In this document: positions 14,725 through 22,499 of the stretch, piece after piece | Layout of the letters: each line of letters begins with the position of its first letter | Position numbering within the stretch: the first letter of the stretch is position 1 | Origin: a virus | Virus record (IMG/VR): IMGVR_UViG_3300011258_000777 | Span: 1-64,000 of that record | DNA length: 64,000 bases | Reading direction: 5' to 3' (one strand) | The notes under the pieces: generated by a model | Seen by the model: the letters and a program-made list of their open reading frames with translations, nothing else | Told to the model about the DNA's origin: nothing | Databases searched by the model: none | Translations under genes and position numbers: made by a program

Positions 14725-14947
14725 TTTCAAACTCCTGTGTAATTGGATAAATCTCTTTCATTCTAACACTCCACACCTTCTGTCTATAATAGATATATCC
14801 CCAGCGTGGTTCCTTCGAGTCTTCCTCCCAGAATAAGGCACGGATAGGTTTTGGGCATCTTAGGTAGCCATCTCCGCTCTCTATTTTATTCTTATTTCCT
14901 AAGAGTAAGACTCCTTGCGGAATGTGAACTAAATCGCCTCTAGTCAT
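14714..14947 (-). CDS. Conserved small phage protein (77 aa)
   Basis: A 77-residue protein beginning MTRGDLVHIPQGV, a start typical of a small protein I recall from T4-like cyanophages. It is tryptophan and tyrosine rich (RWGYIYYRQKVWSVRM), probably a small beta-barrel. Its ATG overlaps the groEL stop (ATGA); a longer frame from 14998 lies inside groEL and is rejected. Confidence 0.68.
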   Translation of the reverse strand: MTRGDLVHIPQGVLLLGNKNKIESGDGYLRCPKPIRALFWEEDSKEPRWGYIYYRQKVWSVRMKEIYPITQEFENAS

Positions 14948-16524
14948 TGTGGCACCTGTATAATTCCATAGTTGGTTGTGATAAGAGTTCCAGCACAAGA
15001 CGCTGCGTTCTTCAGTGCTGACTTTGTAACCCTCACTGGATCTAATATACCACGCTCATAGAGGTTTGTCAAGGTTCCTGTGCGGAAGTCATAACCCATT
15101 TCATCAGGCTGGTCGAGAACATGCGCTAGTAGCAAATCTTCACTCTTTGCTCCGTTTCTACACATCTGTCGGAATGGCGCTTGGCACGCTCTCTTAACTA
15201 TGGTCATACCAATTGCCTGTTCATCGTGGTCGGTCACAATTGAGATTGAGTTGCTGGCTCGCAATAGAGCAGTGCCTCCACCACCAATCACACCTTCTTC
15301 TTGTGCTGAGCGGACTGCCTCAAGGGCATCTTCGATGCGATGCTTCTTTTCTGTCATCTCGACTTGAGTTGCGCCGCCGACGTGAATAACAGCAACACCT
15401 GACGATAGGCGAACAATGCGTCCTTGGATGCGCTCGCATTCTGCGAAGTCGTCTGTGCTTGCGATCTCGTTCTTTAGACTCTCGATGCGATTCTCCACAC
15501 CTTCATAGTCGCAGTTGCCGCCTACAAGGATTGTTCCAACCTTTGTGCTCTCAACTGACTTAGCTGTGCCAAGTTGGTCGAGAGTCGTGGTCTGTAGCTT
15601 CTGTCCTGACTCTCTGGTGATAAATGTAGCGCCCGTGGACATAGCAAGATCTGATAGTAGGTTACGGCGCTCCTCTCCATAGAATGGGGCTTTGATTCCC
15701 GCAATCTTTAGAGACCCGCGCATAGCATTCATAATCATAGCAGCGAGGGCTTGCCCCTCAATGTCCTCTGCTACGATAACAAGCGGGCGAGCCTCTCGTG
15801 CTACCAATTCAAGGATGGGTAGGATCTGCTCGACCTGTGTAATCTTGTAGTCTGTGACCATCACAAGCGGCTCTTCATAATGCATTACATTGCGGCGCTC
15901 GTCATTAACAAAAGCAGAGGCGCAATAGCCAGCGGAGAATCGGAAACCCTCAGTAACATCAATCGAGGTGTCCATAGATCGAGACTCTTCGATTGTTATA
16001 GACCCGTCCTGCCCAACTTTATCAACAGCCAAAGCGATGAGATCGCCAATAGTAGAATCATTGTTGGCAGAAATGGTAGCGATGTGCTTGACATCATCAA
16101 TGCTTGTAACCGGTCGTGCCATCTCCGTAAGGTTGTTACAGATTTCTGAGACTGTCGCATCTATTCCCCTTTGTAGTTCAATTGGAGAAACACCAGCTAC
16201 GATGTGGCGCTGGGCTTCGTTCAGGATTGCTCTCGCAAGGACGGTGGCTGTAGTAGTTCCATCACCTGCGCTTGTGTTGGTTTCATTTGCTGCTTGGCGG
16301 ATAATCTGTGCGCCTGCGTTCTCAAACTCGTCTTCAAGGTTGACGAATTGGGCTACAGTTACTCCGTCCTTGGTCGCAAACGCTGTCTTGTCTTGCTCCT
16401 TTAGGAGCACGGTTCGACCCTTTGGTCCGAGAGTGGAGGAAACATAGTCTGCGAGAGTGTTTGCTCCATTTAGAATCTTCTGTCGCAACTCTTCGTTGTT
16501 TGCGAACACCATTTTGTTTGTCAT
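14944..16524 (-). CDS. groEL: GroEL chaperonin
   Basis: A full-length type I chaperonin of 526 residues. The ATPase elements are intact: TLGPKGR, TKDGVTVA (the Asp52 equivalent), GDGTTTATVLA (Asp87) and RIEDALEAVRSAQEEG (Asp398), with GILDPVRVTKSAL near the C-terminus. It lacks the Gly-Gly-Met tail of bacterial GroEL. It probably forms a folding chamber for phage proteins, perhaps the capsid protein, which in T4 needs host GroEL with phage gp31. A GroES/gp31-like partner is encoded at 37769-38041. The ribosome binding site is GAGG, and a TATTTAT motif lies 16 nt before the ATG. Confidence 0.95.
   Translation of the reverse strand: MTNKMVFANNEELRQKILNGANTLADYVSSTLGPKGRTVLLKEQDKTAFATKDGVTVAQFVNLEDEFENAGAQIIRQAANETNTSAGDGTTTATVLARAILNEAQRHIVAGVSPIELQRGIDATVSEICNNLTEMARPVTSIDDVKHIATISANNDSTIGDLIALAVDKVGQDGSITIEESRSMDTSIDVTEGFRFSAGYCASAFVNDERRNVMHYEEPLVMVTDYKITQVEQILPILELVAREARPLVIVAEDIEGQALAAMIMNAMRGSLKIAGIKAPFYGEERRNLLSDLAMSTGATFITRESGQKLQTTTLDQLGTAKSVESTKVGTILVGGNCDYEGVENRIESLKNEIASTDDFAECERIQGRIVRLSSGVAVIHVGGATQVEMTEKKHRIEDALEAVRSAQEEGVIGGGGTALLRASNSISIVTDHDEQAIGMTIVKRACQAPFRQMCRNGAKSEDLLLAHVLDQPDEMGYDFRTGTLTNLYERGILDPVRVTKSALKNAASCAGTLITTNYGIIQVPQ
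15044..15072 (-). promoter_or_regulatory. Possible sigma-70 promoter inside the 3' end of groEL
   Basis: TTGACA (15067-15072), 17-nt spacer, TATATT (15044-15049). It could supply the small genes from 14947 downward independently of groEL. Confidence 0.55.
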
Positions 16525-16525
16525 T

Positions 16526-17287
16526 TTAACCTCGTGAAATGATAAATACTTCGTTTGACTTCTTGCTTTTGTTCATTCCGTAAGCCCACTCGGCTGGGAC
16601 TATTTCATAGTCAGAGTAGTGCTTGCGAATAAACTCACAATCATTATAACATAATAACCAGTTCTGGCGATTTGTCAAGAGGAAATGTAACATTTCGTGA
16701 TCAAAACCTTCATGCATGTCGCCGTTCTTTCCATAGAGCTTGCTCTTGGATTCCAAAAAGTAAGGGGGGTCAAGATACAGGAACTCATTTTTGTGCTGCT
16801 CTATCGACTCCTCAAAGCCTAGAAACCCTACTTTTAGATTGGGTGCGTCAAAATTCTCAAGCCTTTTGATGCTATTCTCGTTGAATCGACCTTCGGCTGC
16901 TTGCCTGGAGTATCCACCCGATAGTGTTGCGCCTGAGAACGATGAGCGATTGATCGCAAAGTAGGCACCCGCAGCCACATAAGAAGGTCCGTGGTTGCTG
17001 CTGTATGCCTTTAGAAGCTCTCGTAGTGCCTTGAACCCAGGTTTATCTAGTGGGTGTAGCTTGCGGACCTCTGCGACCAACTGGTCGCGATCTGTGAGCA
17101 GGCAGTTCCAAAAGTTGTAGAGAGGATAGAACGCATCGTAAGCGTATACCTTTCTATCTTCAGCGAGCACCAACTCCAGAGAGCCACCGCCTAAGAACGG
17201 GGAACAAATGTCTCCCTCTGGAATGTGAGGGAGTAGGTGCTTTATTGCGCGTGTTTTGCCACCGGGATAACGTAGTGGTGATTTCAA
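16526..17287 (-). CDS. dam: Dam-type DNA adenine methyltransferase
   Basis: A D12-class N6-adenine methyltransferase of 253 residues. It has the N-terminal KSPLRYPGGK (residues 2-11), PFLGGGS (30-36) and DPPY (173-176), all needed for catalysis; T4 Dam is similar in size. The expected target is GATC or a related short site. The frame starts with TTG at 17287, 4 nt after GGAGGG, and the start overlaps the previous stop (TTGA). No ATG is close, so TTG is taken as the start. Confidence 0.9.
   Translation of the reverse strand: MKSPLRYPGGKTRAIKHLLPHIPEGDICSPFLGGGSLELVLAEDRKVYAYDAFYPLYNFWNCLLTDRDQLVAEVRKLHPLDKPGFKALRELLKAYSSNHGPSYVAAGAYFAINRSSFSGATLSGGYSRQAAEGRFNENSIKRLENFDAPNLKVGFLGFEESIEQHKNEFLYLDPPYFLESKSKLYGKNGDMHEGFDHEMLHFLLTNRQNWLLCYNDCEFIRKHYSDYEIVPAEWAYGMNKSKKSNEVFIISRG
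16540..16548 (-). promoter_or_regulatory. Candidate late-type motif before groEL
   Basis: The minus strand reads AGTATTTATCA, 16 nt before the groEL ATG. It is the weakest of the CTATTTA set (G instead of C). Confidence 0.35.
16651..16678 (-). promoter_or_regulatory. Possible internal sigma-70 promoter before groEL
   Basis: TTGACA (16673-16678), 16-nt spacer ending CTGGT, TATTAT (16651-16656), inside dam and 127 nt before the groEL start. Confidence 0.45.
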
Positions 17288-18594
17288 GTTCCCTCCGAAA
17301 TTGTTTTGCTTAGATTTTGCCGAATAGTAAAATCAAAAGATGAATAGTCCACTTCGTCAATCCCTACTGCGTCCAACAGGCTCAAAAACTTGTCTTCTTC
17401 CAACTCAGCAAAAAATTGTTCAATCGCTGCGACCATAACTTCTGTTGGGATTTCTTTTGGAATAGGTGGGGTTGGCGGCAATGAAGCAATGTCTTGGGCG
17501 GCGCGAGCTATTTGCATCTCTCTTTCATTCACAAACCCGTCTTCGCCTGATTTTGCTGCAAATTCTTTTACATAAGGTTCCAGTCTTGCAGCCAATCCCC
17601 TGCCCTTACCTCTACTTCTTACACCATACTTTACATTTGAATAGTTGTTGCTTACCCAATTTCCTATTGCTGGCTCAAAATGTGCATTGCCAGCAAGATT
17701 CCAAATAAGTAGTGAATTTGCTATTGGTAGTGGTTCTGTAAATCTCTCATTGCCAGTCATAGCCTCTATCAGAAATCTTTCTTTAAATTCATCTCTAGAA
17801 AACAAAACTTGTGCTATTTGTCTTCCCAAGTCTCCTCTCTCCGAGGGCTCTAGAACGTCAATGGCAACTTTATCTCCCATCAACTCAATTTGCTCAATTA
17901 AGAGCCTCTTAAAGATCTCGGTGTAATTTAGTTGATTTGCTACAACACTCGTGATCGACATAACCTCATCAGCCTGTCCAGATAGCAATTGGGCACCATC
18001 TTTTTTAACAGAAATTCTATAGTCTTTTTCTACTTTATTAGAAATGTCGGTTTTTGGTGTCGGGTTTGGGTTTCTTGTTTTGCCATTTGCAAGTTTTTTA
18101 TACTTATCAGTCACAACTCCGTTGCCCGGTTTGAACCAGTTTTCGCGCGCTTTGATGCCTGATTTATTGGCAACTTCATTAGCTATTTCTTGAATCCCTT
18201 CGTATTCCTCTGAAGAAACTGGATTATCGACTTCTGAATCATCTCCATTATTCAAAGCAATTATTATATTTTCTTCAAACCTCTCACTAAGATTTCTTAC
18301 ACCGCCGCGAGCGCCTGCTTTAAGCTCTATCTTTGTTCCAGAAGGCAGAATTCCAAATTTATCTGCTCTTTCCTTAGCTGGGTCTGGGGCTGCTCCAAGA
18401 AGGTCCATAATTTGTGATCGCTTACCTCCAGTGTTATCGATTATAACTCTTTTGGTATTTGATCTATCAATTACTTCAAGTTCTGGAAAATTTGCTTTTA
18501 TTGTAGCAATAATCTCGTCGGCTTCGGAATGCTTACTCTGCTCTTCCAAAACTTCCTCGATCATTTCGAGAAGCATTAACAAATTATCAGACAT
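17284..18594 (-). CDS. Hypothetical protein (436 aa), possible nuclease-like core
   Basis: A 436-residue protein. The N-terminus (M-L-L-E-M-I-E-E-V-L-E-E-Q) is an acidic helix like those of presumed capsid-targeted phage proteins. Around residues 175-205 the segment PKTDIS...YRISVKKDGAQLLSGQ has the spacing D...SVK seen in PD-(D/E)XK nucleases, and similar SVKKxGxxQL segments occur in other marine phage proteins. The remainder is helical. The nuclease idea is weak because the first acidic residue and the other motifs are not clear. Ribosome binding site AAGGAGC. Confidence 0.6.
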   Translation of the reverse strand: MSDNLLMLLEMIEEVLEEQSKHSEADEIIATIKANFPELEVIDRSNTKRVIIDNTGGKRSQIMDLLGAAPDPAKERADKFGILPSGTKIELKAGARGGVRNLSERFEENIIIALNNGDDSEVDNPVSSEEYEGIQEIANEVANKSGIKARENWFKPGNGVVTDKYKKLANGKTRNPNPTPKTDISNKVEKDYRISVKKDGAQLLSGQADEVMSITSVVANQLNYTEIFKRLLIEQIELMGDKVAIDVLEPSERGDLGRQIAQVLFSRDEFKERFLIEAMTGNERFTEPLPIANSLLIWNLAGNAHFEPAIGNWVSNNYSNVKYGVRSRGKGRGLAARLEPYVKEFAAKSGEDGFVNEREMQIARAAQDIASLPPTPPIPKEIPTEVMVAAIEQFFAELEEDKFLSLLDAVGIDEVDYSSFDFTIRQNLSKTISEGT

Positions 18595-18603
18595 AACTGC
18601 TCC

Positions 18604-19293
18604 TTACATTATCTCGTCGGCAAGACCATACTTAACAGCTTCTTCGGCAGAGAGATAGATGTTTACCTTTTCATTAAGTAGTTTCTCCAACTTCTTACGG
18701 GTGAACTTGGTGTTCTCAACCATAGCGGTGATGTAATCTTCCTGTAGTGTCTGGATAGCTTCCAACTCATTTGTTAGGTTAGGGAGCGTTCCAAAGTTGC
18801 CTGCGGCGACATTGTGAATCATAACTCGGCAGTTCTTGCCGATCTTGCGCTTGCCCTTTGTTCCTGCTGCGAGGAGTAGGGTTCCAGCGGACATAACCTT
18901 GCCGACGCCGATGGTGTGAATTTCGGTCTCTTCCATTACAACCTGCATCACATCGTAGAGAGCGAACATATCGTCTGCGCTGCCGCCGTAGGTGTTGATG
19001 TAGAACTCAACGGGCTTCTTTTCTTTGCCCTCTGGGGCTATGCGGTTCATTTCGTTTAGGTAAAGTAGGGCTTGGGTAAGCTCTGCGATCTTTTCATCTT
19101 CGACGCTAGAGTAGAGTCCAATAACGCGAAGCTCTGGCTCTTTAGCCATATCGCCACCAAGTAGTTGCTCAAGACTGATAGTCTTGACTTCAGGCTCGGA
19201 GCCACCAGTAGAGGCTGCCTCTTTGGTTGCTGCTTCTTTCTTTACCGGGGGGAGCACCGTATCAAGAATCTTTCCAATAATTTTACGCATCAT
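18604..19293 (-). CDS. clpP: ClpP-like protease (Asp to Asn in triad)
   Basis: A 229-residue ClpP-family serine protease with a roughly 45-residue N-terminal extension rich in Lys/Ala. The catalytic Ser lies in KVMSAGTLLLAAG and the His in CRVMIHNV. The third residue, Asp171 in E. coli (D-R-F-L-S-A), is Asn here (V-N-I-Y-L-S-A). Asn at this place is known from Listeria ClpP1, so activity is still possible. It might degrade host or phage proteins with a host Clp ATPase, or work in head maturation. The start overlaps the upstream stop (ATGATG). Confidence 0.88.
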   Translation of the reverse strand: MMRKIIGKILDTVLPPVKKEAATKEAASTGGSEPEVKTISLEQLLGGDMAKEPELRVIGLYSSVEDEKIAELTQALLYLNEMNRIAPEGKEKKPVEFYINTYGGSADDMFALYDVMQVVMEETEIHTIGVGKVMSAGTLLLAAGTKGKRKIGKNCRVMIHNVAAGNFGTLPNLTNELEAIQTLQEDYITAMVENTKFTRKKLEKLLNEKVNIYLSAEEAVKYGLADEIM

Positions 19294-19712
19294 TTGTTTA
19301 TCTCCTTTGAAAACATAATAGCTGTTTTTTTGTTGTTATTTAGGAATCTCTGCGACCCTCTCCAATCATCAAATTCAATAAAGCCTTTAAACATCTCAGG
19401 GTGCGCCTGAAGTAAATAGGCTATCGAGTTATCTTTGTAGTGTTGAGTAACTTTATCATTGTCTCTTTTAAGAGATTCATACTCTTTGTCTCCATAAGAC
19501 TTACCATTCTTGCGAAGGGCGTCCAGTCTGTTTATGTGTGCATAGTGTAAGTATTCTAACCCCTTATTAACAATTGTCAAGTAGAAAACATAAGCCATCC
19601 TTAAAATAACTAATGAGAGTTTAGTAGACTTGAAGAAGTATAAACCTCCGCAGGTTAGCCACCCAAGCAAGAAAGAGGACCCTGCTATCACTATGCTGAT
19701 GACTAGTTCCAT
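19290..19712 (-). CDS. Hypothetical membrane-anchored protein (140 aa)
   Basis: A 140-residue protein with an N-terminal hydrophobic segment (about residues 4-28, including G-W-L-T-C-G-G-L) and possibly a second at 33-48, then a soluble charged part (RLDALRKNGKSYGDKEYESL). Similar short anchored proteins occur in marine T4-like phages. The ribosome binding site GGAGA lies directly after the terminator-like hairpin at 19722-19762. It overlaps clpP. Confidence 0.66.
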   Translation of the reverse strand: MELVISIVIAGSSFLLGWLTCGGLYFFKSTKLSLVILRMAYVFYLTIVNKGLEYLHYAHINRLDALRKNGKSYGDKEYESLKRDNDKVTQHYKDNSIAYLLQAHPEMFKGFIEFDDWRGSQRFLNNNKKTAIMFSKEINK

Positions 19713-19721
19713 TGTATCTCC

Positions 19722-19762
19722 AAAAAAATAACCACCTAGGTATGGTTGCCTAGATGGTTATT
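19722..19762 (-). terminator. Rho-independent terminator overlapping a promoter -10 box
   Basis: On the minus strand a 14-bp stem (one mismatch) with an 8-nt loop is followed by seven T. Its 5' arm ends inside the -10 box of the promoter at 19760-19788, so transcripts started there begin within the stem and should not fold it. It would stop only read-through transcripts from the acidic protein gene. Confidence 0.75.
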
Positions 19763-19788
19763 ATAACGGCTCAGGAGATTTCTGTCAA
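19760..19788 (-). promoter_or_regulatory. Sigma-70 promoter of the membrane protein/clpP operon
   Basis: Perfect consensus TTGACA (19783-19788), 17-nt spacer, TATAAT (19760-19765). Confidence 0.85.
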
Positions 19789-19792
19789 GCTA

Positions 19793-20461
19793 TTATTTTG
19801 AAGCGAGTCTACGATAAATGCGCTCGGCTAGCTTGTTCGCCATAGCATCTTTCTTCTTCTCACGAATGAGTCGAGCAGAGACTCGGCGGGCGACTTCTTG
19901 TACTATTTCTTCTTCGCCCATTTCCTCGTCATCTTCCATCTCGATTCCCATATCGTTATCTTCGCCTTCGGGAGCGGCATCGACCTCTAGTTCACCACCT
20001 TCTACGTCTTCAGCTTCACCCCCCATTTCCATCTCATCTTCACCGACCTCTACATCGGCGTCGAGACCGAGTAGATCTGCGAGCTTGTCTACGATGTCCG
20101 CAAACTGCTCTTCTTTTCCACCTTCCATGTCGCCCATGGCTCCCATGTCCATGTCGTCGCCCATGTCCATTTCCATGTCGCCTGCGGGCTCTTCACCCAT
20201 ATCGGCATCCATTTCCATGTCCATTTCTTCGCCGCCCTCGGGGGCTGGGGCTTCTTCGGCGTCCATCTCCATCTCTTCTTCTTCACGCATATCGCGCATA
20301 CCGGGAGCATCACGCATACCGGGTTCGTCCTCTTCTTCCTCGTCGTCACGCATACCGGGTGGCATACCGTAACTTCCGCCCATCTCTTGGAGGGGCTGAA
20401 TGTTCGCTAGCTTCATGAACTGGCGAATCTCTGATTCTGATAATAGTGTCTTGCGAGCCAT
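19793..20461 (-). CDS. Very acidic Asp/Glu/Met-rich protein (222 aa)
   Basis: A 222-residue protein whose centre (about residues 37-190) is made almost only of Glu, Asp, Met, Gly, Ala and Pro, with short repeats such as GMRD and MEMD. The N-terminus KTLLSESEIRQFMKLANIQPLQE and the basic C-terminus (EVARRVSARLIREKKK) are amphipathic helices. Such a composition is seen in scaffold or prohead-core proteins and in DNA-mimic proteins. The PLQE-M sequence at residue 26 matches the LxE cleavage pattern noted elsewhere. Role uncertain. Ribosome binding site AAGGAG, with a CTATTTA motif 28 nt before the ATG. Confidence 0.7.
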   Translation of the reverse strand: MARKTLLSESEIRQFMKLANIQPLQEMGGSYGMPPGMRDDEEEEDEPGMRDAPGMRDMREEEEMEMDAEEAPAPEGGEEMDMEMDADMGEEPAGDMEMDMGDDMDMGAMGDMEGGKEEQFADIVDKLADLLGLDADVEVGEDEMEMGGEAEDVEGGELEVDAAPEGEDNDMGIEMEDDEEMGEEEIVQEVARRVSARLIREKKKDAMANKLAERIYRRLASK

Positions 20462-20475
20462 AGTTTTAAATCTCC

Positions 20476-20775
20476 TTAAAAACTTAATGTTAAATAGTCT
20501 ACATCACCAGAAGAAGCCAATAATTCTTCGCCATCCGGCAAACGTTTCTTTAATTTAATTAGTGCCTTAGTTTCTATTTGCTTTATTCGAGCAAAAGATA
20601 GTCCTTCACGCTTTGCTATCTCGCGAAGAGAAAGAGAGCCGTTCTGGTGAATTGCAATCATCGTACAATTGTAGTCATCTTCATAATCAATGTGGTATCT
20701 GCACCCTGCTGCTTCGCAGCTTTCTCTTTCTTTCAAGCATTGCTGGGCACATATCATTAAATGTTTAGTATTCAT
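20476..20775 (-). CDS. Sigma-70 region 4-like protein (99 aa)
   Basis: A 99-residue protein. Residues 46-78 (S-L-R-E-I-A-K-R-E-G-L-S-F-A-R-I-K-Q-I-E) match the helix-turn-helix of sigma-70 region 4, which contacts the -35 element. Regions 2 and 3 are missing. The first 40 residues hold five cysteines (C9, C13, C20, C25, C37) that could bind metal. It may redirect host RNA polymerase at a subset of promoters, as small region-4-like phage proteins can, but T4 gp55 is not its obvious relative. The start overlaps the preceding stop (ATGA). Confidence 0.78.
   Translation of the reverse strand: MNTKHLMICAQQCLKERESCEAAGCRYHIDYEDDYNCTMIAIHQNGSLSLREIAKREGLSFARIKQIETKALIKLKKRLPDGEELLASSGDVDYLTLSF
20489..20497 (-). 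promoter_or_regulatory. Candidate late-type motif CTATTTAAC
   Basis: GACTATTTAACA lies 28 nt before the ATG of the acidic protein, inside the end of the sigma-like gene. Confidence 0.45.
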
Positions 20776-21113
20776 AGATCTGGGAACTCCTCTGCGATTA
20801 AGTCAAATAGGTTTTCTTTCTCGGCGTCATCAAGGAGCCCCCAATCTTCCAGCTTTTCTTTTCCTTTTCGTTTTAGCTTGAGAGACTTTGCGAATCTCTT
20901 TCGACTCAAGAGCTTATGTTCTAAAACATAATCTTCCATAAAAGCCATAAGATTTGGATCTTCCTGAACAACGCCATCAATCACTGCACGAAAAAACTGA
21001 GATGCATTTAATTTATTGTGTCTCAGTTTTATTATAAGCCGTGCGTGATCATCATCGGCAACCCAAAAGCGGATCGACTTTATGTCTTCTCCGTAGTTTG
21101 GTTTATCAGTCAT
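20772..21113 (-). CDS. Hypothetical protein, possibly ribbon-helix-helix (113 aa)
   Basis: A 113-residue protein starting MTDKPNYGEDIK. The segment SIRFWVADDDHARLIIKLRHNKLNASQFFRAVIDG has a strand-helix-helix order that fits a ribbon-helix-helix DNA-binding fold. The C-terminus is acidic. The ATG overlaps the stop of the IMP dehydrogenase gene (TGATG). The position next to a sigma-like gene is compatible with a regulatory role, but this is inference. Confidence 0.6.
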   Translation of the reverse strand: MTDKPNYGEDIKSIRFWVADDDHARLIIKLRHNKLNASQFFRAVIDGVVQEDPNLMAFMEDYVLEHKLLSRKRFAKSLKLKRKGKEKLEDWGLLDDAEKENLFDLIAEEFPDL

Positions 21114-22135
21114 CACCACTGCCGGTTGATGATGTGTGTCTTGCTCTCGCCCAATCCGGCAGAAGTCTGCCGAACAAACTCGACCCTGTATTGCATCTCG
21201 TCAATCGAACGGACACCAGAGTAGGAAAGCCCGGATCGAATGCCTTGCTCAAGGTCTGAGAGGATGTTGCGAACCTTGCCGCGATAAGGAACAGTAGAGG
21301 ACACACCTTCAAATGATGAGTATCTTCCCCGCCACTCTACCTGTGCTTCCTTGGAAGCCATCCCTCGGTAGGTCTTGTATTTGCGTCCCTGAGCGTCTGT
21401 AAAAACTTCTCCGGGTGTTTCCCTTGTGCCAGAAAGTAGAGAGCCTAGCATAACCGCGTCGGCTCCTGCTGCGAGAGCTTTCACGATGTCTCCAGAGTTG
21501 CGAATGCCGCCGTCTGCTATGATTGTTACATCGCGGTCGGTCATAGCGCAATCCATGATCGTTTGTAGCCCAGGGTGTCCGTGACCTGTCTGGACACGGG
21601 TAGAACAGATAGAGCCTCCCCCGATGTTACAACGAACAGAGTTTGCTCCCCAGTCTGCGAGATCATTGATTCCCTGGAGAGTTGCTACATTACCAGCCAT
21701 AATGTGTAGATCATCGCCAATAGCCCCTCTAATTGTGTGTAGTGCTTCTTTCATCATAATGTGATGCCCGTGGGCTACATCAACACAAACAAAGGTTGCG
21801 CCTGCGGCAAGGCACTCACGCACTCTAGATTGCATATCATCGCCAACACCAACAGCGAAGCCAATGTTTTCTGCTCCGTTGGTTTTTGCTATGCGAACCA
21901 ACTGGGCTTGCTCTTCTGGCGTGTTGTATCTGTGGATGATTGCCGAACCACCCTGCTCTGACATTGCGAACGCCATAAGGTCTTCCGAGATTGTGTCCAT
22001 AGGGGACGCAAAGATCGGTAGGTCAAGCTTTAGTCCGTTCCCCAAATTAGAATGGATATCCACTTCAGATCGACTGCGGATATCGGAATACTGCGGAAGG
22101 ATGAGAATGTCGTCATAAGTTAATGCCTCTTTCAT
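21113..22135 (-). CDS. guaB: IMP dehydrogenase-like protein without CBS domains
   Basis: A 340-residue TIM-barrel enzyme of the IMP dehydrogenase/GMP reductase family. Landmarks are LTYDDILILP at residues 5-14, ASPMDTIS (43-50), the catalytic Cys177 in GGGSICSTR, and ADGGIRNSGDIVKAL. The flap keeps the Arg-Tyr pair of IMP dehydrogenase (GRYSSFEG), and the C-terminus SAGLGES also resembles IMP dehydrogenase, but the regulatory CBS domains are absent. It likely makes XMP for guanine nucleotides; GMP reductase is the alternative. The start at 22135 follows AGGAAC. Confidence 0.85.
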   Translation of the reverse strand: MKEALTYDDILILPQYSDIRSRSEVDIHSNLGNGLKLDLPIFASPMDTISEDLMAFAMSEQGGSAIIHRYNTPEEQAQLVRIAKTNGAENIGFAVGVGDDMQSRVRECLAAGATFVCVDVAHGHHIMMKEALHTIRGAIGDDLHIMAGNVATLQGINDLADWGANSVRCNIGGGSICSTRVQTGHGHPGLQTIMDCAMTDRDVTIIADGGIRNSGDIVKALAAGADAVMLGSLLSGTRETPGEVFTDAQGRKYKTYRGMASKEAQVEWRGRYSSFEGVSSTVPYRGKVRNILSDLEQGIRSGLSYSGVRSIDEMQYRVEFVRQTSAGLGESKTHIINRQW

Positions 22136-22136
22136 G

Positions 22137-22499
22137 TTAGTTCCTGTTCTTGTCAATAAAGATTCGGATTCCGGTTGGGTCAAACCAAGTTTCCTTGTTG
22201 GGATTCTCGGGGTCTTCCATAAAATCAACCTTGGGTCTCATACCTCCGGTCTTAACATAACAGATAGACGGAACACCTTGAAAGCCGTATTTTTTCTCAA
22301 GTCCATCTCCATCCTCCATGTTAAAAGCATAGAAGTGGACACCGTCGTAGTCTTCAGAGAGGTCTACGAAGCGAGGCTTCAAGGCGTGGCATAAGTGGCA
22401 ATTAGAGCCATAGAACTTAATTACGACTTCATGTTCGCCGTCAACTTTTCCGCCTAGAATTTGCTCTAGGTTCTTTCTGTTTATCCTAGCTATTGTCAT
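22137..22499 (-). CDS. Thioredoxin-fold protein (CHLC)
   Basis: A 120-residue thioredoxin-like protein with the active-site motif CHLC at residues 34-37 and a cis-proline in GVPSICYV. It may reduce the class II ribonucleotide reductase encoded at 38270-40231. The start at 22499 is preferred because GAAGG lies 8 nt upstream; the ATG at 22505 is too close to it. Confidence 0.8.
   Translation of the reverse strand: MTIARINRKNLEQILGGKVDGEHEVVIKFYGSNCHLCHALKPRFVDLSEDYDGVHFYAFNMEDGDGLEKKYGFQGVPSICYVKTGGMRPKVDFMEDPENPNKETWFDPTGIRIFIDKNRN

Noticed and set aside
20089-20349. Arg/Lys/Trp-rich frame inside the acidic protein gene.
   Set aside because: It is the shifted reading of repeated GAG/GAT/ATG codons and has no start signals.
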